Assembly (NCBI GenBank): GCA_900696575.1
Contig: CAADHD010000027.1
Span: forward strand, 1-64,000
Source of the DNA: an uncultured Bacteroidota bacterium
GTDB lineage: Bacteria; Bacteroidota; Bacteroidia; AKYH767-A; OLB10
Direction of reading: 5' to 3'
Length of the DNA: 64,000 nt
Every line of letters begins with the position of its first letter. The stretch's first letter is position 1. Position numbers and translations under genes: made by a program. Below the pieces are notes generated by a model, which was not told where the DNA came from, did no database searches, and saw only the letters and a program-made list of their open reading frames with translations. Positions 26,086-34,927 of this stretch are shown piece by piece.

Positions 26086-26105
26086 CAAATGGCAAACGTG
26101 ATGGC

Positions 26106-26113
26106 CAAAAGTA
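26106..26113 (-). promoter_or_regulatory. Candidate -7 box for the large secreted protein gene
   Basis: TACTTTTG on the minus strand fits TAnnTTTG and lies 20 bases before the ATG at 26085. No TTG at the right distance upstream was found, so only half of the promoter consensus is supported. Confidence 0.4.
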
Positions 26114-26186
26114 AAATTTTATGAAACGGAAGCATGAAAGATCTTCGGAAGTTTTTAGCAGAGGTAATCAAACGACCGGATAGGCC

Positions 26187-27752
26187 TTAAATCCTTTCAA
26201 GGCTGATATTCCGGCTGACAGCATCTGCACACCTCTCTCCATCCATTGCTGCCGAAACAATACCTCCGGCATAACCGGCCCCTTCGCCACAGGGAAACAA
26301 ACCATCACAATCGGGATGCATCCGTGTTTTTTCATCTCGCGGTATGCGAACAGGCGATGAAGTGCGCGATTCGGTGGCCACCACCACGGCTTCGTTGGTA
26401 AAGTATCCTTTCATCTTTTTCCCGAAATCCCTGAATGCGGCTTTTAATGCCTGAGTTATTTCTTTCGGAAAAATATCTGCAAGTGGTGCAGAGGTTATGC
26501 CGGGCTTGTAGGAACATGCCGGCAGCAAGGACGAAATTTTTCCTTCCGTAAAATCAACCATACGTTGTGCCGGGGCAAATAAATTTTCACCTCCGGCCAG
26601 AAATGATTTTTGTTCTGTCTCTTTCTGAAAATGCAAAAAACGAAGGGCTCCTGTTTTGGAAAACCGCTTTACATCATCTTCAGTAATCGTTACCACAATG
26701 CCTGAATTGGAATACGGATTGTTTCTTTTCGATGGCGACCATCCGTTAACCACTACTTCACCGGGCGAGGTAGCTGCCGGAGCAATAATTCCTCCCGGGC
26801 ACATACAAAAAGAGTACACTCCGCGGTTGCCGGATTGAGTCTTAAGCGAGTAAGCAGCAGGTGGCAGATAGTCGTTCCTCTTTTTACAGCGATACTGAAT
26901 GCTGTCAATCAGCGACTGCTGATGTTCAATGCGAACTCCCAGAGCAAACGGCTTGGCTTCGATAGTAAGTTTGTTTTCAGGCAGCATGCCAAAAACATCG
27001 CGTGCCGAATGGCCGGTAGCAAGTATCAACGCTGTTGCTTTTTCTGTCCATTCACCGGAGGCGCTGCAAAGTTTTATGCCTTTCAGTTTTCTGTTCTGAA
27101 TCACAAGCCCTGTAAGTTTTGTATTGAAGAAAAACGCTCCGCCACAATCAAGAATCTGTTTACGGATAGCTGTGATAATGCCCGGCAGTTTATTGGTACC
27201 GATATGCGGATGAGCATCAATGGCAATATCGCTGTCAGCTCCGAAAGAGATAAACGTATTCAGGATATGCCCAATACTGCCGCGTTTGCCTGATCGGGTG
27301 TATAGTTTTCCATCGGAGTAAGTCCCGGCTCCGCCTTCGCCAAAGCAGTAATTCGAATCGGGGTTAACGATGCCTTGTTTGGTTATCAAAGCCAGATCTC
27401 GCCTGCGTTCGCGTACTTCTTTTCCGCGTTCAATAATAACGGGTTTAAAACCGGATTCAATCAGGCGCAATGCCGCAAACAAACCTGCCGGACCGCTGCC
27501 GGCAATAAATACCGGTTGGGCGGAAGAAACATTCAGGTATTTCCGTTCAAACTTTTCCTGATTTTGCTTTTCCGAATCCTCAATAACATTGACAAGAAAA
27601 ACAACTTTCACTTTTCCATGTCTTGCATCAATGGATCTTTTAAGAATGACAAAATTTTTTCCTGATAAATCAGGGTGATTTTTAAAAACAGAATCACGCT
27701 GATGCTCATCAAAAGCCTGTTCGGGGTTCAGGATGATATCAATCTGTTTCAT
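26187..27752 (-). CDS. FAD-dependent oxidoreductase (COG2509-like)
   Basis: A 521-residue flavoprotein. A short N-terminal domain (1-78) precedes the dinucleotide-binding motif IAGSGPAGLFAALRL, with GSGPAG at 85-90 and E-R at the end of the second strand. FGEGGAGTYSDGKLYTR and the late motif GLFPCGEGAGYAGGIVSAA are typical of the uncharacterised FAD-dependent dehydrogenase group. The substrate is unknown. It is the last gene of the minus-strand hldE-trkH-ubiE-porT run, 9 bases after porT. A link to quinone or T9SS function is possible but unproven. Confidence 0.85.
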   Translation of the reverse strand: MKQIDIILNPEQAFDEHQRDSVFKNHPDLSGKNFVILKRSIDARHGKVKVVFLVNVIEDSEKQNQEKFERKYLNVSSAQPVFIAGSGPAGLFAALRLIESGFKPVIIERGKEVRERRRDLALITKQGIVNPDSNYCFGEGGAGTYSDGKLYTRSGKRGSIGHILNTFISFGADSDIAIDAHPHIGTNKLPGIITAIRKQILDCGGAFFFNTKLTGLVIQNRKLKGIKLCSASGEWTEKATALILATGHSARDVFGMLPENKLTIEAKPFALGVRIEHQQSLIDSIQYRCKKRNDYLPPAAYSLKTQSGNRGVYSFCMCPGGIIAPAATSPGEVVVNGWSPSKRNNPYSNSGIVVTITEDDVKRFSKTGALRFLHFQKETEQKSFLAGGENLFAPAQRMVDFTEGKISSLLPACSYKPGITSAPLADIFPKEITQALKAAFRDFGKKMKGYFTNEAVVVATESRTSSPVRIPRDEKTRMHPDCDGLFPCGEGAGYAGGIVSAAMDGERCADAVSRNISLERI

Positions 27753-27761
27753 CCTGAAAAA

Positions 27762-28466
27762 TCACTCAAAGGTGAGCGAAAATTGCCAGATTTTAGACCT
27801 CAGGCTGCTTAGGGAGGTGGAGAAAATCCTGTTATCAGGCACTAACAGATCAGGAATGCCGTGATACATTTTTATTTCGGGCGACAGTTTAAAAAGCTGC
27901 ATGTACAAATCAAACCCTAATCCGATAGTATAGCCATAATCTTTTCGTGAAAGCCGTACGAAATCGCGGTCTTTATTTTCCACTTTTTCCTGCGAAACCA
28001 TATCAATGCTATAACGGAATCCTGCCAGAACATACACGCGATAATTTTTTACGCGGGCTGATTTGTATTTCACTTCGAGCGGAAATTCGAGAAAGGTGGA
28101 TTCAATCTGCTTTATTGTAGTACTGAATGGAGTTCCGTTTTCATAAAAAGAATAAATCAGGTTGCGCTGCGAAAAGGACAGGTCGGGAACAAATCGCAGA
28201 TCAAAATATTCTGCTAGCCGAAGGTTGGAAACAATGCCGAGGTTAAAACCGCTGGTGGGCTGCACTTCCACCACATAAAGAGAATCAAGATAATTGAAGG
28301 TGCCAATGCGTTTAACTACAAAATCAGTTTTATTCATCCCCAGCAGAAAACCGAAATGCAGTTTCTGTTTATCGTATTTCGGAAGATTCTGAACTGTATT
28401 GCGCTGTGCATTAACAACAGCGTTAAATAGAAAAAACGAAAGTGAAAAAAAAATCAACCTCATCAT
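27762..28466 (-). CDS. porT: T9SS outer-membrane protein PorT (SprT) family
   Basis: A 234-residue outer-membrane beta-barrel with a signal peptide ending in VVNAQ. The mature N-terminus carries the PorT-like order LPKYDKQKLHFGFLLGMN, then VEVQPTSGFNLGIVSNLRL and YFDLRFVPDLSFSQRNLIY. The barrel ends in a C-terminal aromatic strand (WQFSLTFE). PorT is required for type IX secretion in Porphyromonas and gliding Flavobacteria. The gene lies directly after ubiE, a neighbourhood I recall for porT in other Bacteroidota. T9SS cargo with sorting domains occurs elsewhere in this window. The frame starts with two ATG codons, and either could be used. Confidence 0.83.
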   Translation of the reverse strand: MMRLIFFSLSFFLFNAVVNAQRNTVQNLPKYDKQKLHFGFLLGMNKTDFVVKRIGTFNYLDSLYVVEVQPTSGFNLGIVSNLRLAEYFDLRFVPDLSFSQRNLIYSFYENGTPFSTTIKQIESTFLEFPLEVKYKSARVKNYRVYVLAGFRYSIDMVSQEKVENKDRDFVRLSRKDYGYTIGLGFDLYMQLFKLSPEIKMYHGIPDLLVPDNRIFSTSLSSLRSKIWQFSLTFE

Positions 28467-28473
28467 AAGTCAA

Positions 28474-29205
28474 TCAATTTTTGTGCGCAGTATAAAGCGA
28501 AGCGATGCCAAAAGTAAGATAGCGATGCCATGTTTTTGTGAACCCGCAGGAATGAAGAATTCCGCAAAAATTTTCTGGAGATGGAAATGCATACACTGAT
28601 TCAGGAAGGTATTGATAAGCTCTTTTGTCACGTGAAAAAAATCGCCCGATGGCAGGCAGCACATAACGGAAATAAAACAGGTAAAATTGTTTTACCGGAA
28701 ATTGCGGAGGAGTAGAAAACTCAAGCACGGCAATTACTCCGTTTTTCTTGAGCACGCGGTTAATCTCTTTTAACCCTGCTTCTATGTTTTCAAAATTGCG
28801 CACACCAAAAGCAATGGTGCAGGCATCAAAGGAGCCATCCGTAAATGGAAGACTGAGTGCATCGGCCTGAAGAAATTTGATTTTACCGGCCTGCAAGCTT
28901 TTTTTCTTTTTTTCTTCGGCAATGCTGAGCATGTTAGCTGCAATATCCACCCCTGTAACTTCTGCATTTAATTGTTTGGCTGATGCAAAGGCTAAGTCTC
29001 CGGTGCCGGTAGCAACATCCAGAATATTAGCCGGCTGTTTTTTTTTTAATTCGCTGATTACTTTTTTTCTCCATCGTTTGTCAATTCCCATGGAGAGAAA
29101 ATGATTCAGAAAATCATAACGGTGGGCAATGTTGTTGAACATTTGCTCTACCTGTTTCCGTTTTCCATCGGGCAGATCGTGATAGGGGAGTACTTCACTC
29201 ATCAT
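28474..29205 (-). CDS. ubiE: Demethylmenaquinone methyltransferase (UbiE/MenG)
   Basis: A 243-residue SAM-dependent C-methyltransferase that finishes menaquinone (or ubiquinone) synthesis. The SAM motif is LDVATGTGDLAFA at residues 62-74. Family motifs VEQMFNNIAHRYDFLNHFLSMGID and DACTIAFGVRNFEN are intact. In Bacteroidota the product is expected to be menaquinone, which would serve the complex I encoded at the start of this window. It overlaps trkH by 4 bases (ATGATGA context) and precedes porT by 7 bases. Confidence 0.94.
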   Translation of the reverse strand: MMSEVLPYHDLPDGKRKQVEQMFNNIAHRYDFLNHFLSMGIDKRWRKKVISELKKKQPANILDVATGTGDLAFASAKQLNAEVTGVDIAANMLSIAEEKKKKSLQAGKIKFLQADALSLPFTDGSFDACTIAFGVRNFENIEAGLKEINRVLKKNGVIAVLEFSTPPQFPVKQFYLFYFRYVLPAIGRFFSRDKRAYQYLPESVYAFPSPENFCGILHSCGFTKTWHRYLTFGIASLYTAHKN

Positions 29206-31016
29206 CCAACCATGAAATGCGTTTCGGGATAACGGTAGTTTACCGTTTTCACTCTCTTGCTGAGTGCAAAAGCCAATGTAAGCGGTCCGATCCTTCCAAT
29301 AAACATACTGACAATTAGAACCAATTTCCCGCTTTCAGAAAGCAGCGGAGTAATGCCGGTTGAAAGTCCGACAGTACCGATAGCCGAAACCTGTTCGAAC
29401 ATGATTTTGACTAAATCAATCTGAGGGTCGGTAATGGTAAGCAGAAATGTTCCGAGAAACACTCCGCCCGCAAAAAAGGTAAAGATGGAAAACGCTTTAT
29501 TCAACAACTCCCAATTGATGGTGCGCTTGAAGAGTTCAATGTTTCTTTTGCCGCGAATGGTGGCATAAGCCGAAAGAAGTATGAGCGTGAACGTTGTTGT
29601 TTTAATTCCTCCGCCTGTCGAGCCGGGCGAAGCGCCAACAAACATCAGGAACATAAAGAGTACCAGCGTGGAGGAATGAACCAAGCCGAAGTCAACAGTG
29701 CTGAAACCGGCTGTGCGTGCAGAAGCGGCATGAAAAAGTGAAGTAAGGAAACGCTCCACGGGTTTTTCTTTCAGAATTGTATTATTCGCTTCAAGCCAAT
29801 CGAATATGAAACCTCCGCCAATAGTCAGCATAATAGCAGCATACAGGCAAACCCGGGTACTGGTTTTGAAATTCTTCCAGGGCATTTTCATGCGCTGACG
29901 CATGTTTTCAATTCCGAAAATATCCTGTATGGAATAGAAACCAAGGCTGCCCATGAAAATAATAACGGTCATAGCCAAATGAAGAATGTAACTTGAGGAG
30001 TTGAGCGGATGCATCATTCCATTGGTGAAAGTGGAAAAGCCTGCATTGTTAAAACAGGAGATGGAATGGAAAACCGATACATAAATTTTTTCGATGGTAC
30101 TTTTCCATTCCAGATCGGGGTTCCAGAGCGAATAAATAGCTATGGCTCCGGCCGTTTCAATTACTAAGGTGGTGAGGAGAACCTGCCTCAGCAGACTCTT
30201 GGCATCGTAAAGCATATCGCTGCTGAAATGGTCATGCACCATGCTGTGATGTTTCAGGCCCATGCCCCTTGAATAAAACGATGCGAAGAAGGTGGCAAAT
30301 GACAAAATATTCAAACCTCCTAATTGCATCAGCATCATTATTACCAACTGACCTTTAAGAGTGAAATACGTTCCGGTATCCACCACTATTAATCCTGTTA
30401 CACAGCTTGCACTGGTTGAGGTGAACAAGGCTTCGAGCCATGTAGCTCCCTGTCCGTTAACGGTCATCTCAGGCAAAACAAGGAGTAGAGTTCCACCACC
30501 AATAAGCACTGCGTAAGCAAGGATGAAAAGACCGGATGTGCTTATCTTAAAAAAGTCAAGCAACGTACCGAGTTTGGCTACATCAATAAGCAGAAAAGTT
30601 ATGAGCAATCCCTGCAATACAAACATATACCAGAAAACAAATTGCTCCCTGCCCAATGATTTTACAATATGATAAACAAGTGGCCGGTCAATAATTAAAT
30701 CGGTAAGCGCTTCAATGATGATGAGAATAAGCAGTACCAATTCAAGCCATGTAGTACGGATAAATTTTCCGGGTTCGAACGTGTAAAAGAATCTTACAAA
30801 ATAATTAAGCAGGTAGAAACCGAAAATAAATTTGAGAAAGAAAATCTCAATCTTACGCGATTCTTCGGTTTGAGGAAAACCGAATACATAAACCAGAAAA
30901 GCAATGCCGAAACAGGCTACCAGAATACTTTGCACTCTGAATATCTTCAGTACAATGGGCTTGCTGCTGAAAATTTTCAGGTTTACTTTTTCGCGAAACC
31001 GGTCAACAGATGACAT
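29202..31016 (-). CDS. trkH: TrkH/KtrB family potassium uptake protein
   Basis: A 604-residue K+ translocating subunit. An N-terminal extension of about 130 residues with extra hydrophobic helices precedes the four pore repeats. The filter segments are SASCVTGLIVVDTG (about 200), FNNAGFSTFT (about 322), RTAGFSTVDFG (about 432) and IGTVGLSTGITP (about 549), each keeping the filter glycine. No trkA/ktrA regulator lies next to it in this window. It is second in the hldE-trkH-ubiE-porT-FAD run and starts 12 bases after the hldE stop. Confidence 0.92.
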   Translation of the reverse strand: MSSVDRFREKVNLKIFSSKPIVLKIFRVQSILVACFGIAFLVYVFGFPQTEESRKIEIFFLKFIFGFYLLNYFVRFFYTFEPGKFIRTTWLELVLLILIIIEALTDLIIDRPLVYHIVKSLGREQFVFWYMFVLQGLLITFLLIDVAKLGTLLDFFKISTSGLFILAYAVLIGGGTLLLVLPEMTVNGQGATWLEALFTSTSASCVTGLIVVDTGTYFTLKGQLVIMMLMQLGGLNILSFATFFASFYSRGMGLKHHSMVHDHFSSDMLYDAKSLLRQVLLTTLVIETAGAIAIYSLWNPDLEWKSTIEKIYVSVFHSISCFNNAGFSTFTNGMMHPLNSSSYILHLAMTVIIFMGSLGFYSIQDIFGIENMRQRMKMPWKNFKTSTRVCLYAAIMLTIGGGFIFDWLEANNTILKEKPVERFLTSLFHAASARTAGFSTVDFGLVHSSTLVLFMFLMFVGASPGSTGGGIKTTTFTLILLSAYATIRGKRNIELFKRTINWELLNKAFSIFTFFAGGVFLGTFLLTITDPQIDLVKIMFEQVSAIGTVGLSTGITPLLSESGKLVLIVSMFIGRIGPLTLAFALSKRVKTVNYRYPETHFMVG

Positions 31017-31028
31017 GCAGATGCAATC

Positions 31029-32021
31029 TTAAACCAAACCCTCCCTGTGCGCTTCTTCCATCAGTTGGTTTTTATTCACAGGCACAACCCCCACTTTTTC
31101 GCAAACCAATCCTCCGGCCAGATTGGCCAAAGCGGCTGTGTATGAAGGATGACAGTTCATAGCCAGGCATAAGGCAGCTACGCTGATGACGGTATCGCCC
31201 GCCCCGGAGACATCGGATATATTACGAACATGAGCAGGAATTATTTCACTTTTTCCTTTGGCCGAATAATAAACGCCATGATCGGATAGCGTTACAATAA
31301 GCTGTTTGATTTGATGCCGGCTGATGAATTTTTTCAATTCGGTGTTTTTATTCAGGTTTTCATGCGATAGCGAATCAAGCTTTAACCCTTCTCTCAGTTC
31401 TTTAAGGTTTGGTTTAAACAGAGTTGCTCCTTTGTAATGATGAAAGTTTTTCTTCTTGGGGTCAACAGCTACCGGTATTCCGGAGTTAGATGCCATAGCC
31501 ATAACTGCGCTTATTACTTCAGGAGTTATCAATCCTTTATCATAATCTTCGAAAATAATGACATGCGGTTTTACCGTGCTTATCATTTTGCGAAGCGAAC
31601 CAATAAATGCATGCGATTCTTTTTTGCTCAGGTCAAGCAATGTTTCTTCATCCACCCTCATCAACTGGTGCCGGTTACCGATAACTCTTGTTTTAACAGT
31701 AGTAACTCTTTCATTGCTTGTAATGATTCCATTTACAGGCAACCCGTTTTTTTTCATCAGGCTGACGAACTTCTTGCCGGCCTCATCCTTCCCTGTCATA
31801 GTACATAAAACAGGCATGGCACCCATGGCTTTTATATTCAAGGCCACATTGGCCGCTCCGCCCGGGCGATCTTCTTTTTTATTGACTGTTACTACCGGTA
31901 CGGGAGCTTCGGGCGAAATGCGTTCTACCTGTCCCCATACATAGGCATCAACCATGGCATCTCCTATTATCAGGACTTTAAGCCGGTTAAAATTTTCGAA
32001 TAATTTTTTGAGGGAATCCAC
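31029..32021 (-). CDS. D-glycero-beta-D-manno-heptose-7-phosphate kinase (RfaE1/HldE kinase domain)
   Basis: A PfkB-fold sugar kinase of about 330 residues. LIIGDAMVDAYVWG with VERISPEAPVPVV is the hallmark of the HldE/RfaE N-terminal domain; GGAAN is at 54-58 and the catalytic DVSGAGDT near 272. It adds phosphate to C1 of heptose-7-phosphate during ADP-heptose synthesis. The nucleotidyltransferase half of the fused HldE is absent, so another gene must supply it. The frame is open up to a TTG at 32066, but that triplet is the -33 promoter element; I chose GTG at 32021. gmhA, the preceding pathway step, is at 55.1 kb. Confidence 0.88.
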   Translation of the reverse strand: MDSLKKLFENFNRLKVLIIGDAMVDAYVWGQVERISPEAPVPVVTVNKKEDRPGGAANVALNIKAMGAMPVLCTMTGKDEAGKKFVSLMKKNGLPVNGIITSNERVTTVKTRVIGNRHQLMRVDEETLLDLSKKESHAFIGSLRKMISTVKPHVIIFEDYDKGLITPEVISAVMAMASNSGIPVAVDPKKKNFHHYKGATLFKPNLKELREGLKLDSLSHENLNKNTELKKFISRHQIKQLIVTLSDHGVYYSAKGKSEIIPAHVRNISDVSGAGDTVISVAALCLAMNCHPSYTAALANLAGGLVCEKVGVVPVNKNQLMEEAHREGLV

Positions 32022-32037
32022 TGTGTGAAAAGCCGGC

Positions 32038-32066
32038 CAAAGATATGGGAATAGGGAATGAAACAA
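32038..32066 (-). promoter_or_regulatory. Bacteroidota-type promoter of the hldE-trkH-ubiE-porT operon
   Basis: On the minus strand TTG at 32066-32064 is followed, after 18 bases, by TATCTTTG at 32045-32038. This fits the primary sigma factor consensus TTG-N(17-23)-TAnnTTTG. The -7 box is 16 bases upstream of the GTG start at 32021. It is the best-formed promoter in the window, and its position rules out translation of the 45 bases upstream of that GTG. Confidence 0.7.
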
Positions 32067-32084
32067 GTCTTTTGTTGTTAAGGC

Positions 32085-32987
32085 ATGAGTTCCCTTCTCC
32101 CTTTCTTTGCTCCTCTGAAAAAACTTTTATCCCTCTCATTTTCATCCGGCATAGCCCATATGCTGGTGGCCGTTGTAAGCTTTTCGCTGATGAATGTGTT
32201 TGTAAAGCTTGCCGGCCGCCTGCCTGTAATGGAATTGGTTTTTTTCCGTTGCGGCATTTCAACAATACTGAGTATGGCGGTGCTGTTATCCATCCGTGAA
32301 AACCTGATTGGTAATAACCATCGCCTGCTTATACTGCGGGGTGTATTCGGGACTATTGCCCTGCTCACTTATTTTGTTACCGTTAAAGAAATGCCGCTGG
32401 GTACTGCCGTTACTATTCAGTACCTGTCGCCCATTTTTACTGCCATCATCGCTTTGTTTTTTCTTAATGAAAAGGTAAAGCCCGTACAATGGCTTTTCTT
32501 CCTGATTTCATTTTCGGGTGTGGTACTCATCAAGGGTTTCGATTCACGAGTTTCGCTTTGGTGCCTTGGAATCGGATTATTTTCTGCCTTGTGTTCGGCT
32601 ATTGCTTACAACTTTGTACGTACACTAAGCGGCAGGGAGCATCCGTTAGTAGTGGTGCTGCATTTTCAACTGATAGGCGCCATCACCGGCCTGGCTTTTT
32701 CAATTTTTGATTGGGGGCAACCGCAGGGTTGGGAGTGGTTTTACCTGCTGATGATTGGCATTACTACGCAGTTAGGACAGGTACATCTTACCAAAGCGCT
32801 GCAAAAAGACAAGGCGGCTAAGGTTTCCATTATTCAATACATAGGAGTTGTGTTTGCCGTTGGCTTTGGTATATTTATTTTTAATGAACATTATTCAATG
32901 GCTGCACTTTCAGGACTAGCGCTGGTAGTGGCGGGAGTTGTTTTGGATGTGCTGTCAGGGAGTAAGAAACAAAAGAGCAACGGCTAA
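32085..32987 (+). CDS. EamA/DMT-family transporter
   Basis: A 300-residue inner-membrane protein with ten predicted helices arranged as two EamA repeats. Typical features are FSLMNVFVKLAGRLPVMELVFFRC in the first repeat, and FLNEKVKPVQWLFFLISFSGV and FNEHYSMAALSGLALVVAGVVL at the ends of the two repeats. The family exports small metabolites; the substrate cannot be told. It is divergent from the hldE operon. An AAGG just before the ATG could serve as a weak ribosome-binding site. Confidence 0.87.
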   Translation: MSSLLPFFAPLKKLLSLSFSSGIAHMLVAVVSFSLMNVFVKLAGRLPVMELVFFRCGISTILSMAVLLSIRENLIGNNHRLLILRGVFGTIALLTYFVTVKEMPLGTAVTIQYLSPIFTAIIALFFLNEKVKPVQWLFFLISFSGVVLIKGFDSRVSLWCLGIGLFSALCSAIAYNFVRTLSGREHPLVVVLHFQLIGAITGLAFSIFDWGQPQGWEWFYLLMIGITTQLGQVHLTKALQKDKAAKVSIIQYIGVVFAVGFGIFIFNEHYSMAALSGLALVVAGVVLDVLSGSKKQKSNG

Positions 32988-33119
32988 AATGGAGTAAGCA
33001 GGTAGCAGAGTGATGGCCGGCAGACTGCCAATTGTCCTGATAAACTGTTTCAGGCCAAATCATAACACACCCTCCGTTATTCTTTGCATTTGTTTTCAAA
33101 TCTTAAAATCTGCCAGATT

Positions 33120-34904
33120 ATGAAAAACATGATTTCCTTTTTTTCGGTTGTGCTTATGCTGACAGTACAGGGTAGTTGGGGGCAGAATTACTCCTGGAAA
33201 CAAAAAGCAGATTTGCCCGGTATGTCACGGTGGGGTGCGCTTTCATTCTCAATCGGTAATTTCGGTTATGTGGGTGGAGGGCGCAACACAGTTAATCTGA
33301 ATGATTTCTGGCAATATGACCCTGCAACCGACACATGGACACAAAAATCAAATTTACCTGTTGCCGTAAGAACGGCAGGCACTTTTAGCATTGGCGGACT
33401 GGGGTACTTTATAGGCGGCATTGCCTCAGGACTTATCAATAGTCTTTATGAATATAATCCTGTATTAAACACATGGTCTCAAAAAGCTCCGTTTCCCGGC
33501 CCTGCAAGATATGGCGCTGCCGCTTTTGCAATAGGTCAAAATGGCTATTACGGGTTGGGAAATATAGGATCAAGTACGGGTCCTTTTGTAAATGATTTTT
33601 ATGAGTACAATGCTATTTCAGACACTTGGACTCAGAAAGCAAGTTTTCCGGGTATTGCCCGCTACGGAGTTTGTGGTATTGGAACTTCTACGGCCGGATA
33701 CGCTGGCTTTGGATTTGAAAACAACGGAGCCACATCAGCATTTTTTTATGATTGGTGGGAGTACTCGCCCTTATCAAATTCATGGACACAAAAAAGCAAT
33801 TTGCCGGCAGCCGCCCGATCATATCCGGGTGTTTTTTGTTTAAATGATATTATTTATGCAGGCACAGGTAACATTGGTGCAAGTGCAGCAAGTGATTTTT
33901 TTAAGTATGATCCTGCCATCAATCAATGGCAGCCGCTCGCTAACTTTCCGGGTGGCGGCCGCTGGCTGGTTTCTTCTCTGTCTATTGGTAATGCTGGATA
34001 CTTCGGTTTTGGAGACAACTTTAATACGCTTTTTAATGACTGGTGGGAATACTCCCCCGACTCGGTCGGATCTTTGATTTGCTTCACCCTAAAACCGGAT
34101 GCTGCTGAAGGAAAGGATGCAAATATTTTAAGTGGTATGCCGAACACTAACACTGAGCCTTCTACAGAATCAGGCGCCATTGCATGGACTTGTGGCGGCA
34201 TTTCTTGTATTGACCGGGCATTAATTGAGTTTGACTTTACGCAGATTCCCATTGGTTCATCTATTATTTCTGCAGGTTTAAGTTTGTATGCTCATCCCAG
34301 CCCCATAACTACACCTACAGCCATGTATGGAACCAATAATGCCGTTTTAATTCAGCGGATAACTTCACCATGGAGTGAAAATGCAGTAACCTGGAATACG
34401 CAGCCGTCCACAACTACTTTAAACCAGATTGTGCTTTCTCATACCGGCAATCCCGCACAGAATTACCTCAACATAGATGTAAAAAATCTTGTTCAGGACA
34501 TGATTGATTATCCCAACAGTTATGGTTTCATGCTGCGCCTGCAAACAGAAGCGTATTACAATGCAAAAAATTTTGCCTCAAGCGATTATCCTAATCCATT
34601 TTATCATCCGTCTATTGAAGTTTGTTATGTAGCTCCAACTTCCGTAATACAACAAGAATTTCAGCCCCGCCTTTTCGTGTATCCTAATCCTGTTGCCGAC
34701 TGGCTTTTTATTGAAACATCAGGCATTGATTTCATAGAATCGGTTACTGTAATGGATGCTGCAAGCCGCATTATTATTAAAAAGACACAAGACAAGAGTA
34801 GTCGCTTTTTTATGCTCGAATGTTCCAACATGGCCATGGGGTATTATCTCATAACCATTAAGACATCAACTGGCCTCTATAAGAAGAAGATTGTAAAAAT
34901 CTGA
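33120..34904 (+). CDS. Secreted kelch-repeat protein with DNRLRE-like domain and T9SS sorting domain
   Basis: A 594-residue protein with a signal peptide (MKNMISFFSVVLMLTVQGSWGQ). Residues about 25-325 hold six or so kelch repeats recognisable by DTWTQKSNLP-type strands and paired glycines. Residues about 330-515 resemble the DNRLRE domain, with ALIEFDFTQIPIGSSIISAGL and WSENAVTWNTQP. The final 75 residues form a type A T9SS sorting domain starting VYPNPVADWL. It should be exported across the outer membrane by the T9SS and anchored or released. The open frame starts 36 bases earlier, but the signal peptide sets the start at 33120. Confidence 0.88.
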   Translation: MKNMISFFSVVLMLTVQGSWGQNYSWKQKADLPGMSRWGALSFSIGNFGYVGGGRNTVNLNDFWQYDPATDTWTQKSNLPVAVRTAGTFSIGGLGYFIGGIASGLINSLYEYNPVLNTWSQKAPFPGPARYGAAAFAIGQNGYYGLGNIGSSTGPFVNDFYEYNAISDTWTQKASFPGIARYGVCGIGTSTAGYAGFGFENNGATSAFFYDWWEYSPLSNSWTQKSNLPAAARSYPGVFCLNDIIYAGTGNIGASAASDFFKYDPAINQWQPLANFPGGGRWLVSSLSIGNAGYFGFGDNFNTLFNDWWEYSPDSVGSLICFTLKPDAAEGKDANILSGMPNTNTEPSTESGAIAWTCGGISCIDRALIEFDFTQIPIGSSIISAGLSLYAHPSPITTPTAMYGTNNAVLIQRITSPWSENAVTWNTQPSTTTLNQIVLSHTGNPAQNYLNIDVKNLVQDMIDYPNSYGFMLRLQTEAYYNAKNFASSDYPNPFYHPSIEVCYVAPTSVIQQEFQPRLFVYPNPVADWLFIETSGIDFIESVTVMDAASRIIIKKTQDKSSRFFMLECSNMAMGYYLITIKTSTGLYKKKIVKI

Positions 34905-34927
34905 TTGTTTCTTTACAGTTTTGCTGC

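Noticed and set aside
32022-32066. Longer heptose kinase start at TTG 32066
   Set aside because: The TTG is the -33 element of a good promoter and the -7 box lies within the would-be coding region.
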